Shown: positions 1-8,771 of the stretch, one piece after another
Layout: every line of letters begins with the position of its first letter
Position numbering within the stretch: position 1 is the first letter of the stretch
Assembly: GCF_014673495.1 (NCBI RefSeq)
Contig: NZ_CP051006.1
Span: 3,596,001 to 3,660,000, forward strand
Length of the DNA: 64,000 bases
Origin: Streptomyces griseofuscus
GTDB taxonomy: Bacteria > Actinomycetota > Actinomycetes > Streptomycetales > Streptomycetaceae
Direction of reading: 5' to 3'
Notes under the pieces: generated by a model
What the model saw: only the letters and a program-made list of their open reading frames with translations
Told to the model about the DNA's origin: nothing
Database searches by the model: none
Position numbers and translations under genes: made by a program

Positions 1-1596
1 GGTGCCCTCGCGCGAGAAGTACGTCTCCTCGACGGCGTGCCGCGGTCCCGCCACGTACGGCGGGTCCTTCTTCAGCGCGTTCCAGGTGTACTCCCACAGG
101 GAGCCGTTGCGGTCGCGGTAGACGTTCTGCTTGAGGGTCACCCGCTGGTAGCCGACCAGCCGTTGGAGCTGCTGCTCCAGGTCCTTCTGGTGTTCGTAGG
201 CGTCGGCGAAGTCCGGCGAGGTGTCGATGGATATCCGTACGAAGTGCTTGCCGCCGTCGGGGGTGTAGTCGATCTGCTTCAGGGGACCGTTGATGCCGTA
301 GACCTTGCGCTTCCAGCCCTTGGGCAGGGAGATACTGAAGCCCAGCGGGTCGTGGTGGGTCTCCCAGCTGTCCGGGACGGTGCCGGTGTCCGGGTCCTGG
401 TCGCCGCCGGGGCTCGCCGAGGAGGCCGGGCCGGGGTTCGTGCCGTCGTGCGCCGCGCTGTCGTGCCGTGCGTTGTTCCACTCCTGGAAGCCCACCGCCG
501 CGCCGCCGCCGAGCACGGCCGCGGCGGCGACGACCAGCGCGAGCGTGCGCAGCCTGCGCCGGGGCCGGACCGGCCGCCCGCCGCCGTGCCCGCCCGGCAC
601 CGGACCCACGGCGGTGGGCCCGACGGCCGACGGACCGACCGGCGTGGCCGGAACGCCGGTGGCCGAGCCGTTCACGGCGCGGGCGTTCGCGGTCTGCCCC
701 GGCGTGCCGTAGCCGCCGGTGCTCCCCGGCCCGTGCAGGCCGGAGGTCTGGGTCGGCACATACGCCTGCGCGGCGTTCGGCCGGCGGCCCTCGGCGGCCT
801 CGGCGAGCATCTGCTCGGCCTCCTCCGCGCTCGGCCGCCGCTCCGGCTCCTTGCGCAGCAGCGCGGAGATGACCGGGCCGAGCGGCCCGGCGTTCACCGG
901 CTGTTCGGCCTCCTCCTCGACGACCGCCTGCATGGTGCTCAGCGGCGAGGTGCGGCGGAACGGCGAACGCCCCTCCACGGCCGTGTACAGCGTCGCGCCG
1001 AGCGCCCACAGGTCGGAGGCGGGGCCGGGGTCGTGGCCGCGCACCCGCTCGGGCGCGAGGTAGTCGACCGAGCCGACGACCTCTCCGGTGCGGGTGATGG
1101 TGGAGTCGCCCTCGATCTGGGCGATGCCGAAGTCGGTGAGCAGCACCCGTCCGTCGCGGCCGAGGAGAACGTTGCCGGGCTTCACATCGCGGTGCAGCAC
1201 CCCGGCGGAGTGCGCGGCGCGCAGCGCACGCAGCACCCACAGCCCGATCCGCGCGGCCTCCCGCGGCTCGATGCGCCCCTGCTCCTTGACCGCGTCGGCC
1301 AGCGAGTTGCCCTCGACCAGCTCCATCACGATCCAGGGCCGGCCGTCGTGGTCGAGGACGTCGTGCACGGTGACGACCGCGGAGTGGTTGATGCGCGCCG
1401 CGGCCCGCGCCTCGGCCCGGGTCCGGGCCAGCAGGACCGCCTGGTCGCTGTCGGAGACATAGAGCGCGGCGGTCAACTCCTTGACGGCGACCGCCCGGTG
1501 CAGCACCTCATCGTGGGCACGCCAAACCCGGCCCATGCCGCCGCTGCCGATGGATTCGGCAAGCCGGTAGCGGCCCGCTATGAGCAGGCCCTGCAT
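1..1596 (-). CDS. receptor-type Ser/Thr protein kinase, 3' end cut by the window
   Basis: Membrane Ser/Thr kinase of the bacterial PknB/Hanks type, read leftward and still open at base 1. The N-terminal kinase domain has all key elements: glycine loop GSGGMG, VAVKEL lysine, HRDVKPGN catalytic loop, DFGIAQ and the LAPER motif. A Pro/Ala/Gly-rich linker follows, then one membrane helix at about residues 347-368, then an extracellular domain beginning GFSISLPKGW that is shared with the next two kinases. ATG at 1596 is chosen; an in-frame GTG at 1605 is possible, with GGGG upstream. The intact active site predicts an active kinase; the ligand of the outer domain is unknown. Confidence 0.93.
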   Translation of the reverse strand, partial: MQGLLIAGRYRLAESIGSGGMGRVWRAHDEVLHRAVAVKELTAALYVSDSDQAVLLARTRAEARAAARINHSAVVTVHDVLDHDGRPWIVMELVEGNSLADAVKEQGRIEPREAARIGLWVLRALRAAHSAGVLHRDVKPGNVLLGRDGRVLLTDFGIAQIEGDSTITRTGEVVGSVDYLAPERVRGHDPGPASDLWALGATLYTAVEGRSPFRRTSPLSTMQAVVEEEAEQPVNAGPLGPVISALLRKEPERRPSAEEAEQMLAEAAEGRRPNAAQAYVPTQTSGLHGPGSTGGYGTPGQTANARAVNGSATGVPATPVGPSAVGPTAVGPVPGGHGGGRPVRPRRRLRTLALVVAAAAVLGGGAAVGFQEWNNARHDSAAHDGTNPGPASSASPGGDQDPDTGTVPDSWETHHDPLGFSISLPKGWKRKVYGINGPLKQIDYTPDGGKHFVRISIDTSPDFADAYEHQKDLEQQLQRLVGYQRVTLKQNVYRDRNGSLWEYTWNALKKDPPYVAGPRHAVEETYFSREGT

Positions 1597-1759
1597 CTGA
1601 TTCACGTTGCCCCGCAATGCTCTTGTCAGGGTCAGACTAAGGACCGGCCCGTTCGCAGGGAACAAGCGGGGTCCCAAGGAAACCGCACTGTGACGATGGT
1701 CATTTCCGCGTGAGAACGGGAACCGGCGCGCCGGGCCGGGCCCGTTGTGTACGCCGTGC

Positions 1760-4441
1760 TCAACCGGTGTAGCGGTACGTCGCGGTAGCTTCCTCGTACA
1801 GCCTGGTCACCTCGTCCCGGTCGGCGTCCGGGCCGCGGACCTGGAGGATGTGGTACCGGCCGTTCAGCAGGATCGCCATGTTGCGTACGTAAAGATCGCG
1901 GCCCTGTCCGTCGGTCCAGGTGAACTGCCCTTCGGCCATGGTCCGTCCGCCCACCTCGATGGTGCGCAGCCCGGTGGCGGTGGCCCAACTGGAGTCCCGG
2001 TACGGCTGGAGCTCGCGCTCCTTGTCCCGCTGATAGGCCATCGGATCGCTGCCGTACGCCGCCGAGCCGTCCCGTCCGGGTACGACCATCAGCTCGAAGT
2101 CGCCGTGCGCGTAGACGACTTCGCCGCTGCCGTTCTTCGGAGTGCGCGTCCAGCCTTGGGCGACGGCGATGTCGAAGCCCTCGGGGTCCTTGCGCAGGGT
2201 GAACCCGGCGGGCACGGAGGAGGTGCCGCCCGCCTGGGTGTCGGAGGCGGAGGGGCTGTGCCGGGAGGCGGCGGGTGCGGGGCTCGACCGCCCGGCCGAG
2301 GGGGTCGGGCCGGTCCCGCTCCGCCCGTGCGACGCGTGCTTCGGCATGAACAGCATCGCGTACGCGACCGCGCCGGCCAGCAGCAGGAGGATCAGCACGA
2401 GCAGCATCCGGCCGAGCCTGCTCGGCGAACCCCCCTCCTCCCGGTCCCGCTTGTGCCGGGCGTGCGCGTCGGGGAGCCCGGCGCGGCGCCGCCGCACCAG
2501 TTCGCCCCGGCGCCGGACGATCGGCAGCCGCCGGGGGTCGGGCGGCACCGGCACCACCCGGGTACCGGCCTCCGGCTCGGGCGCGGACCGCACCAGCGAG
2601 CGCAGCCAGCCGCCCAGTTCCTCGAAGTCGGGCCGCTCGGTGGGGTCCTGACGCAGCAGGGACTCCACCACCGGCCGCAGCGGACCGCACTCCTCGGCGT
2701 ACGCGGGCGGCTCAGCGCACACCAACTGCACCAGTTCGGCGGTGGATTCCTCGGGATAGGGCGCGTGCCCCTGCACCGCGCGGAACAACAGCGCGCCCAG
2801 CGCCCACAGATCGGTGGCCGGCCCGACCGGCGCGGCCAGCTGCCAGTTCTCGTGCACGGGCCCGGCCTGCTCCGGCGCCCATCGCTCGGTCACCGGCCCC
2901 ACCACGGCCATCCGCGCCTGCCGCGCCCGCTCGGCCGCGAGCGCCCCGCCGGGCCGCGCCCCGGAGGCGGCCGCCGCCTCGTCCCAACGGGCCTGACCCC
3001 CCGGCGGTACGGCGGCCACCGGGGCCGGGGTGTCGTGCCGCGCGGGTTCGAGTCCCCGGGGTCCCGGCGCGCCACGCGTCCCGTAGGGGTCGGCGGTACG
3101 ACCGGGCGGCGGGACGTCGGGACGGGGGGCGGGTACGGCGGGGTACGGCGAGTCGGCCGACCGGTGCGGCGCCGGGGCCGCGGGGCGGGGCGCCTGGCCC
3201 TGGCGGTGGGGCGCGCCTTGCGGGTGCGGCTGCTGGGGGTGCGGCGGTCCTTGGGCGTACGGGGGACCCTGGGGACGCGACGCCCCTTGGGGTTGCGGCT
3301 CTTGGGGATACGGCTCTTGGGAGTACGGCCCCTGCGGGTACGGCGGCCCTTGGGGGTACGGCGACCCCTGGGGGTACGGCGCCGATCGCGCCGTACCCTC
3401 GTTCCCGCCCGCGCCCACGCCCTCGTGCTCGGCGGCCCGGTCGGCGTCCATGTCGCCCTCTGCGGCTCGCCGGGCGCCGGGCAGCGCGGCCCGTTCGCCC
3501 TGCTGGGCCTCCTGTACCCGGGCCGCGGCGCGGGCGCCCGCCCGGTACGCGGCGATGGCCCCGGCCCGCGCGGCACGGATGTCGGCGCCGCTCTCCAGCG
3601 CCCGCTGTCCCGCCGTACCGGACGCCTGGGACCCCCCGGGCGCCTCGGGCCCGCCGGACACGCCGTTCGCGCCGGGGACGCCCGGCGCACCGGCCGCCCG
3701 TGCCTGGATGGCGGCGCGCCGCGCCGCCTCCGGGTCCACGGCGTCGGGCACAACGATGTCAACGGGCCGTCGGGCACCCGGCAGGGCCTCGACGGCGCCC
3801 CCCGCATCGCCGTCCTCCTCCGCCCCCGGCACCGGGTCGTACCCGCACAGCGCCTCCTCCGCGGCGCCGGCGGCGAGACCGGTCAGCAGGACCCGGCCGT
3901 CGTCACAGACGAGGACCGTACGGGCGGTGACATTGCGGTGGACCCAGCCATGGGCGTGCAGGACGCGCAGGGCCATGAGGACGTCGGAGGCGACCTCGGC
4001 GGCGCGATAGGGCGTGAGGGGGCGCTCGGCGAGGAGCGCGGACAGCGGGCGGGCGGCGACCCACTCGCTGACGATCCACAGCGAGCCGCCCTCGGCGAAG
4101 ACGTCGAAGACCTGGTCCAGCCGTGGATGATCGGGGATACGGGCCGCCGCCTGGGCGGCCTCCACGGCGCGCCGCACCGCGGGCTCGGCGGGCCGGCGTG
4201 TCGCGGCCCGCGCGGCCGGCACGGAACGCGCCCCGCGCCCGCGCGCGGTGAACCCCTCGGGCAGTCCGTCCGCGTCGAGCACCTCGGCCTCGACGACCTC
4301 CGGCAGCGGCACCTGACGGACCAGCACCTCCTGGCCGCTGTAGGTGTCGAAGGCGCGGGTGGCGGTCGGTTCGTACGCGTCGGACGGCGGCAGCGGCAGG
4401 CGGTAGCGGTCCGCCAGCACCCGGCCCGCGTAGTCGTCCAT
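1760..4441 (-). CDS. transmembrane pseudokinase with low-complexity insertion
   Basis: 893 residues. The kinase fold is recognisable (N-lobe, helix F around DLWALGALLF at about 542-552, a C-lobe ending in DPTERPDFEEL) but the catalytic residues are gone. The VAIK lysine position reads VLVRQV, the HRD loop reads HRNVTARTV, and DFG is replaced by LTGLA. Where the activation segment should be, about residues 200-505, there is an Ala- then Pro/Gln-rich insertion with PYPQGP-type repeats. One membrane helix lies at about 678-699, followed by the same extracellular domain as the flanking kinases (GFDIAVAQGW). It is probably a non-catalytic scaffold or regulator for the neighbouring kinases. That role is inference; the missing residues are seen directly. 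Confidence 0.93.
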   Translation of the reverse strand: MDDYAGRVLADRYRLPLPPSDAYEPTATRAFDTYSGQEVLVRQVPLPEVVEAEVLDADGLPEGFTARGRGARSVPAARAATRRPAEPAVRRAVEAAQAAARIPDHPRLDQVFDVFAEGGSLWIVSEWVAARPLSALLAERPLTPYRAAEVASDVLMALRVLHAHGWVHRNVTARTVLVCDDGRVLLTGLAAGAAEEALCGYDPVPGAEEDGDAGGAVEALPGARRPVDIVVPDAVDPEAARRAAIQARAAGAPGVPGANGVSGGPEAPGGSQASGTAGQRALESGADIRAARAGAIAAYRAGARAAARVQEAQQGERAALPGARRAAEGDMDADRAAEHEGVGAGGNEGTARSAPYPQGSPYPQGPPYPQGPYSQEPYPQEPQPQGASRPQGPPYAQGPPHPQQPHPQGAPHRQGQAPRPAAPAPHRSADSPYPAVPAPRPDVPPPGRTADPYGTRGAPGPRGLEPARHDTPAPVAAVPPGGQARWDEAAAASGARPGGALAAERARQARMAVVGPVTERWAPEQAGPVHENWQLAAPVGPATDLWALGALLFRAVQGHAPYPEESTAELVQLVCAEPPAYAEECGPLRPVVESLLRQDPTERPDFEELGGWLRSLVRSAPEPEAGTRVVPVPPDPRRLPIVRRRGELVRRRRAGLPDAHARHKRDREEGGSPSRLGRMLLVLILLLLAGAVAYAMLFMPKHASHGRSGTGPTPSAGRSSPAPAASRHSPSASDTQAGGTSSVPAGFTLRKDPEGFDIAVAQGWTRTPKNGSGEVVYAHGDFELMVVPGRDGSAAYGSDPMAYQRDKERELQPYRDSSWATATGLRTIEVGGRTMAEGQFTWTDGQGRDLYVRNMAILLNGRYHILQVRGPDADRDEVTRLYEEATATYRYTG
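3195..3400 (-). repeat. in-gene repeats encoding PYPQGP-like units
   Basis: The DNA here is a degenerate tandem array of roughly 12-18 bp units rich in GGGGTACGGC on the plus strand. On the minus strand it encodes PYPQG, PYPQGP, PYSQEP, PYPQEP and PHPQG units. It lies inside the pseudokinase gene, at about residues 347-415. Such arrays usually vary in copy number between strains. Confidence 0.8.
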
Positions 4442-4611
4442 CCCGCCTGCCCCTCCCCCGGCCGCCCGGTTTGGTCACATCCGTTCGTCTCGTGGCCCGT
4501 TTCGCACCCGCGTCCGGCTCCGTACGGTCCTCAACCATTCACGATACGTGCCGGAGGCAACCCGCACCGCGCGGTTGCCCGATTCCGGTGCCACGAACCG
4601 CCTTCCGGGCT

Positions 4612-6564
4612 CTAGGACTTGGGCTTGAAGGACGCTGTCAGCGTCTTCCAGGTGTCCTTGCGCAGATCGCCGTCCCAGTCGCCGGCCTTCGCGGTGTACA
4701 TCAGCGCGTACCCGAGGTGGTCGTTCACCACGAAGCCGCGGTCGACGGTGCGGTACTCGGTGCCGCCGTCGACGTAGGTGAACTCCCAGTCGGCCGTGTT
4801 CCAGCCCCGGTAGTCCGCCTCCTCGATCCGGATCCGGTGGTACTGGGAGCGCACCATGTAGTGCTCCTGGCTCTTCCAGTCCGCCACCGGGTCGTCCTTG
4901 GGCGTACCGGTCCAGGCCACGAGCAGTTTCTGCCCGTCGGGGCCGGTGTAGCGGTCACCGGCCGATCCGTGCGACTGGTACGACCATCCCTTGGGCAGCC
5001 CGAGCGAGTAGCCCTGGCCGCCCTTGCGGGTGGAGACGGCGGGCGCGCTGCCGGCGTCGGCGGACGCGCCCGCGCTGACGTCCTTGCCGGTGCCGGTCCC
5101 GGTCCCCGTGGCGGTGGGCGCCGTACTCCCGCCGTCCGTACGGGTACCGGCGGCCGGGCCCTTGCTCCGCCCCGCCCCGGCGGACGCGCTCGCGCCGGCC
5201 GTGGTCCGGGCGGCGCCCTTGTCGTCCTTGTCGTCGCCGCCGCTGAGGGCGACGGCCAGCACGGTGCCGATCACCGCGAGGGCGACCACCACGGCCACGA
5301 CCACCAGCGTGCGCCGGGGCACCACATCCGTGAGCGAGGCCTTCGGCGCGGGCCTGGGCGGCAGGTCCAGATCCGGCGGGGGCATCACGGGCCAGCCCGA
5401 ACGGGGCTTCGCCGACCCCGCGTTGCCCGCCGGGCTCCCGGCGGGGTTCGGCGTGGCCGCGCCCGGCCCCTTGCCGGAGGCGTTGCCGGAAGCCGAGGCG
5501 GAACCGCCGCTCTTGGGTCGCGCCGCGTCCGCCGCGGCACCGGTGGCGGCGCCGGCCGCGGCCCCCGCCGCCGCCTTGCGCACCGAACGCAGCGCGCCGC
5601 GCAGCTTCTCCGCGGCCTCCTCGCTGCGCTTGCCCCCACCCTCGGCCGGCTGCGCGGGCAGCGGTACGACCCGGGTGGCGTCCAGTGGTTCCGGCTCGCG
5701 CGCGTGGATGACCTTGTCGAGCAGGACGCGCGCCCCGGCGTCGTCCAGCCGCTCGGCCGGGTCCTTGGTGAGCAGGCCGTAGATGACGTCCCGCAGCGGG
5801 CCCGCGTTCTTGGGCTCGTCCAGCTGCTCGGTCATCACCGCGGTGAGCGTGGCGATCGCCGAACCCTTGTCGTACGGCGGCACCCCCTCGACCGCCGCGT
5901 ACAGCAGCCCGCCGAGCGACCACAGGTCGGCGGCGGGGCCCGGCTTGTGGCCGCGGGCGCGCTCCGGGGAGATGTAGGAGGGGGCGCCGACGAGCATGCC
6001 GGTCGAGGTGATGGACGGGTCGCCCTCGACCTGTGCGATGCCGAAGTCGGTGAGGACGACGCGGCCGTCGTCGGCGATGAGCACATTGGACGGCTTCACG
6101 TCCCGGTGCAGGATGCCCTCGCGATGGGCGGAGCGCAGCACATCGAGGACGGCGAGGCCCACCTCGGCGGCGCGCCTGGGCTCCAGCACGCCGTCCTCGC
6201 GGATGACCTCGGCGAGGGACTTGCCCTCCACCAGCTCCATGACGATCCAGGGCCGGTCGTCCTCGTCGACCACGTCGAAGACCGTCACCGCGCTGTTGTT
6301 GCGGATCCGGGCGATCGCCTTGGCCTCACGCAGGGTGCGGGTGATCAGGCGCCGCTTCTCCTCCTCGTCGATGTTCGTCGGGAACCGCAGCTCCTTGACG
6401 GCGACCGTGCGGCCGAGGGTCTCGTCCTCGGCGCGCCAGACCGTGCCCATGCCACCGCGGCCCAGCACGTCTCCCAGCCGGTACCGCCCGGCGAGGAGAC
6501 GCCGTCCGCTCTTGCCCTGCCGAGTCTCCTGACGAGATGTCCCCGCCCGCTCCGCCTCCGACAT
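4612..6564 (-). CDS. receptor-type Ser/Thr protein kinase
   Basis: 650 residues. A complete PknB-like kinase domain at about 30-290 has GRGGMG, VAVKEL, HRDVKPSN, DFGIAQ and ISPER. An Ala/Gly/Ser-rich juxtamembrane stretch precedes a single helix at about 418-439 (VVVAVVVALAVIGTV). The outer domain (GYSLGLPKGW... to the C-terminus) matches those of the two downstream kinases. ATG at 6564 is chosen because GAGGGG lies 5 nt upstream; an ATG at 6576 is in frame but has a poorer site. It is the first gene of the three and the best candidate for the active partner of the adjacent pseudokinase. Confidence 0.95.
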   Translation of the reverse strand: MSEAERAGTSRQETRQGKSGRRLLAGRYRLGDVLGRGGMGTVWRAEDETLGRTVAVKELRFPTNIDEEEKRRLITRTLREAKAIARIRNNSAVTVFDVVDEDDRPWIVMELVEGKSLAEVIREDGVLEPRRAAEVGLAVLDVLRSAHREGILHRDVKPSNVLIADDGRVVLTDFGIAQVEGDPSITSTGMLVGAPSYISPERARGHKPGPAADLWSLGGLLYAAVEGVPPYDKGSAIATLTAVMTEQLDEPKNAGPLRDVIYGLLTKDPAERLDDAGARVLLDKVIHAREPEPLDATRVVPLPAQPAEGGGKRSEEAAEKLRGALRSVRKAAAGAAAGAATGAAADAARPKSGGSASASGNASGKGPGAATPNPAGSPAGNAGSAKPRSGWPVMPPPDLDLPPRPAPKASLTDVVPRRTLVVVAVVVALAVIGTVLAVALSGGDDKDDKGAARTTAGASASAGAGRSKGPAAGTRTDGGSTAPTATGTGTGTGKDVSAGASADAGSAPAVSTRKGGQGYSLGLPKGWSYQSHGSAGDRYTGPDGQKLLVAWTGTPKDDPVADWKSQEHYMVRSQYHRIRIEEADYRGWNTADWEFTYVDGGTEYRTVDRGFVVNDHLGYALMYTAKAGDWDGDLRKDTWKTLTASFKPKS

Positions 6565-6782
6565 GCGTCCCCTCATGCAACCCGCCCTGACAGAGCCTCC
6601 ATTGTCTCTCACCCGACAAGTGCTCCACGCCCTGGGGCCCCTCCCCCGGCCACCGCGAAGCTCCCCGAAGGCGCGCTTCGGCTTGACGGCATGACGGCCC
6701 GTGAGACCCCGGCGACCCGCGGTGCCGACCCTTCGGTCACACCCGGTCAAACCCCCTGCGCCGGACGCCCTCCGGCACCCCG

Positions 6783-8492
6783 TCAGCTGAGCGGCACGAT
6801 GTCCGGCGCGCCCAGCCGCGCCGCGTCCGCCGTCAGGTCGTCGGGCTGGAGTTGGGACTCGCGTTCGGCCTCGACCCGCTTCTCGTAGTGCTCGACCTCG
6901 CGTTCGATCTGGTCCTTGTCCCAGCCGAGGACCGGGGCCATCAGCTCGGCGGCCTCGCGGGCGCTGCGGGTGCCGCGGTCGAAGGTCTCGATGGAGATGC
7001 GGGTGCGCCGGGTGAGGACGTCGTCCAGGTGGCGGGCGCCCTCGTGCGAGGCGGCGTAGACGACCTCGGCGCGCAGATAGTCGTCGGCGGCGCGCAGCGG
7101 TTCGCCGAGCGCGGGGTCCGCCTCGATGAGGTCGAAGATCTCCTCGGCCATCGAGCCGTACCGGTTCAGCAGGTGTTCCACCCGGACCGTGTGCAGTCCG
7201 GTGCGGGCGGCTATGCGGGCCCGCGCGTTCCACAGCGCGTGGTAGCCCTCCGCGCCGAGCAGCGGGGTCTCCTCGGTGACGCAGTCCGCGACACGCCGGT
7301 CCAGGCCGTGCACCGCCTCGTCGACGGCGTCCTTCGCCATCACCCGGTAGGTGGTGTACTTGCCGCCCGCCACGACCACCAGGCCCGGCGCCGGATGGGC
7401 GACGGTGTGCTCGCGGGAGAGCTTGCTGGTGGCGTCGGACTCGCCGGCCAGCAGCGGTCGCAGCCCCGCGTACACCCCCTGCACATCGTCCCGGCGCAGC
7501 GGCACGGCCAGCACCGAGTTGACGTGTTCCAGCAGGTAGTCGATGTCGGCGCTGGAGGCGGCCGGGTGGGCCTTGTCGAGGTCCCAGCCGGTGTCGGTGG
7601 TGCCGACGATCCAGTGCCGGCCCCAGGGGATGACGAAGAGGACGGACTTCTCGGTGCGCAGGATCAGCCCGCTGGTGGAGTGGATGCGGTCCTTGGGCAC
7701 GACCAGGTGGATGCCCTTGGAGGCGCGGACATGGAACTGGCCGCGCTCGCCCACCATGGCCTGGGTGTCGTCGGTCCACACCCCGGTGGCGTTGACGACC
7801 TGCTGGGCGCGCACCTCGTACTCCCCGCCGCCCTCGACGTCCTGCACCCGGGCGCCGACGACCCGCTCGCCCTCGCGTATGAACCCGGTGACACGCGCCC
7901 GGTTGGCGACCCGCGCGCCGTACGACGCCGCCGTGCGCACCAGGGTGGCCACGAGACGGGCGTCGTCCACCTGGGCGTCGTAGTACTGAAGGGCGCCGAC
8001 CAGGGCGTCCTTGCGCAGACAGGGTGCCACGCGCAGGGCCTGACCGCGGGTCAGATGGCGGTGCACGGGCAGGCCCCGGCCGTGGCCGCGGGCCATGGAC
8101 ATCGCGTCGTAGAGCGCGACGCCCGAACCCGCGTACAGCCGCTCCCAGCCGCGGTGCTGCAACGGGTAGAGGAACGGCACCGGTTTGACCAGGTGCGGGG
8201 CGAGCCGCTCCAGGAGCAGGCCGCGCTCCTTCAACGCCTCGCGGACCAGCGCGAAGTCGAGCATCTCCAGATAGCGCAGTCCGCCGTGGATGAGCTTGCT
8301 GGAGCGGCTGGAGGTGCCGGACGCCCAGTCACGGGCCTCGACCAGACCGGTGGACAGGCCGCGGGTGACGGCGTCGAGCGCGGTGCCCGCGCCGACCACT
8401 CCGCCGCCGATCACCAGTACGTCCAGCTCGTGCTCGGCCATCGCCGCCAGTGCCTCGGCGCGCTGCACCGGTCCCAGAGTCGCTGTCCTCAC
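6783..8492 (-). CDS. glpD: glycerol-3-phosphate dehydrogenase, FAD-dependent
   Basis: 569 residues. Oxidises sn-glycerol 3-phosphate to dihydroxyacetone phosphate and passes electrons to the quinone pool at the inner face of the membrane. The FAD-binding dinucleotide motif VIGGGVVGAG sits near the N-terminus, followed by the family signature SSRSSKLIHGGLRYLE and, later, the glycine-rich LVVVAGGKYTTYR that closes the FAD domain. A C-terminal all-alpha DAO domain completes the usual length. The start is GTG 8492, preceded by GGGAGG at 6 nt; a longer upstream frame has no ribosome site. No glpF or glpK is adjacent. Confidence 0.95.
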   Translation of the reverse strand: MRTATLGPVQRAEALAAMAEHELDVLVIGGGVVGAGTALDAVTRGLSTGLVEARDWASGTSSRSSKLIHGGLRYLEMLDFALVREALKERGLLLERLAPHLVKPVPFLYPLQHRGWERLYAGSGVALYDAMSMARGHGRGLPVHRHLTRGQALRVAPCLRKDALVGALQYYDAQVDDARLVATLVRTAASYGARVANRARVTGFIREGERVVGARVQDVEGGGEYEVRAQQVVNATGVWTDDTQAMVGERGQFHVRASKGIHLVVPKDRIHSTSGLILRTEKSVLFVIPWGRHWIVGTTDTGWDLDKAHPAASSADIDYLLEHVNSVLAVPLRRDDVQGVYAGLRPLLAGESDATSKLSREHTVAHPAPGLVVVAGGKYTTYRVMAKDAVDEAVHGLDRRVADCVTEETPLLGAEGYHALWNARARIAARTGLHTVRVEHLLNRYGSMAEEIFDLIEADPALGEPLRAADDYLRAEVVYAASHEGARHLDDVLTRRTRISIETFDRGTRSAREAAELMAPVLGWDKDQIEREVEHYEKRVEAERESQLQPDDLTADAARLGAPDIVPLS

Positions 8493-8771
8493 CGCTGCCT
8501 CCCGCTGTCGCTGACTCGCTCGCGTCGGCCGCACCCGGAGGGCGAGGCCGGTCACCACCACCTCATGCCCAAATTCTGACCGGCATGCCCGACTTCAGCC
8601 ACCACGCGCCCGCGACCTGTGGACAACCGGCGCACATCCCCCGAGAGACACACGAACAGAATCCCACATAACGGTCATATTTACTCCTAGTGTGACAGTG
8701 CGCTCGTTCATCCTGTCCACAGCGGTTGCGCATCGGTTCCACTTCGGTTACTGGGAAGGACGGCCCACGCC

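Noticed and set aside
3195..3400. Short repeats that could suggest a CRISPR array
   Set aside because: Units are contiguous, degenerate and in frame within a protein gene; there are no unique spacers and no cas genes.
1745..4615. A 956-codon open frame on the plus strand opposite the pseudokinase, and similar long antisense frames elsewhere (for example 43671-47105 upstream part, 35350-37422)
   Set aside because: High GC leaves few stop codons in non-coding frames. These have Arg/Gly/Ala/Pro-rich products, no family motifs, and lie opposite well-supported genes.
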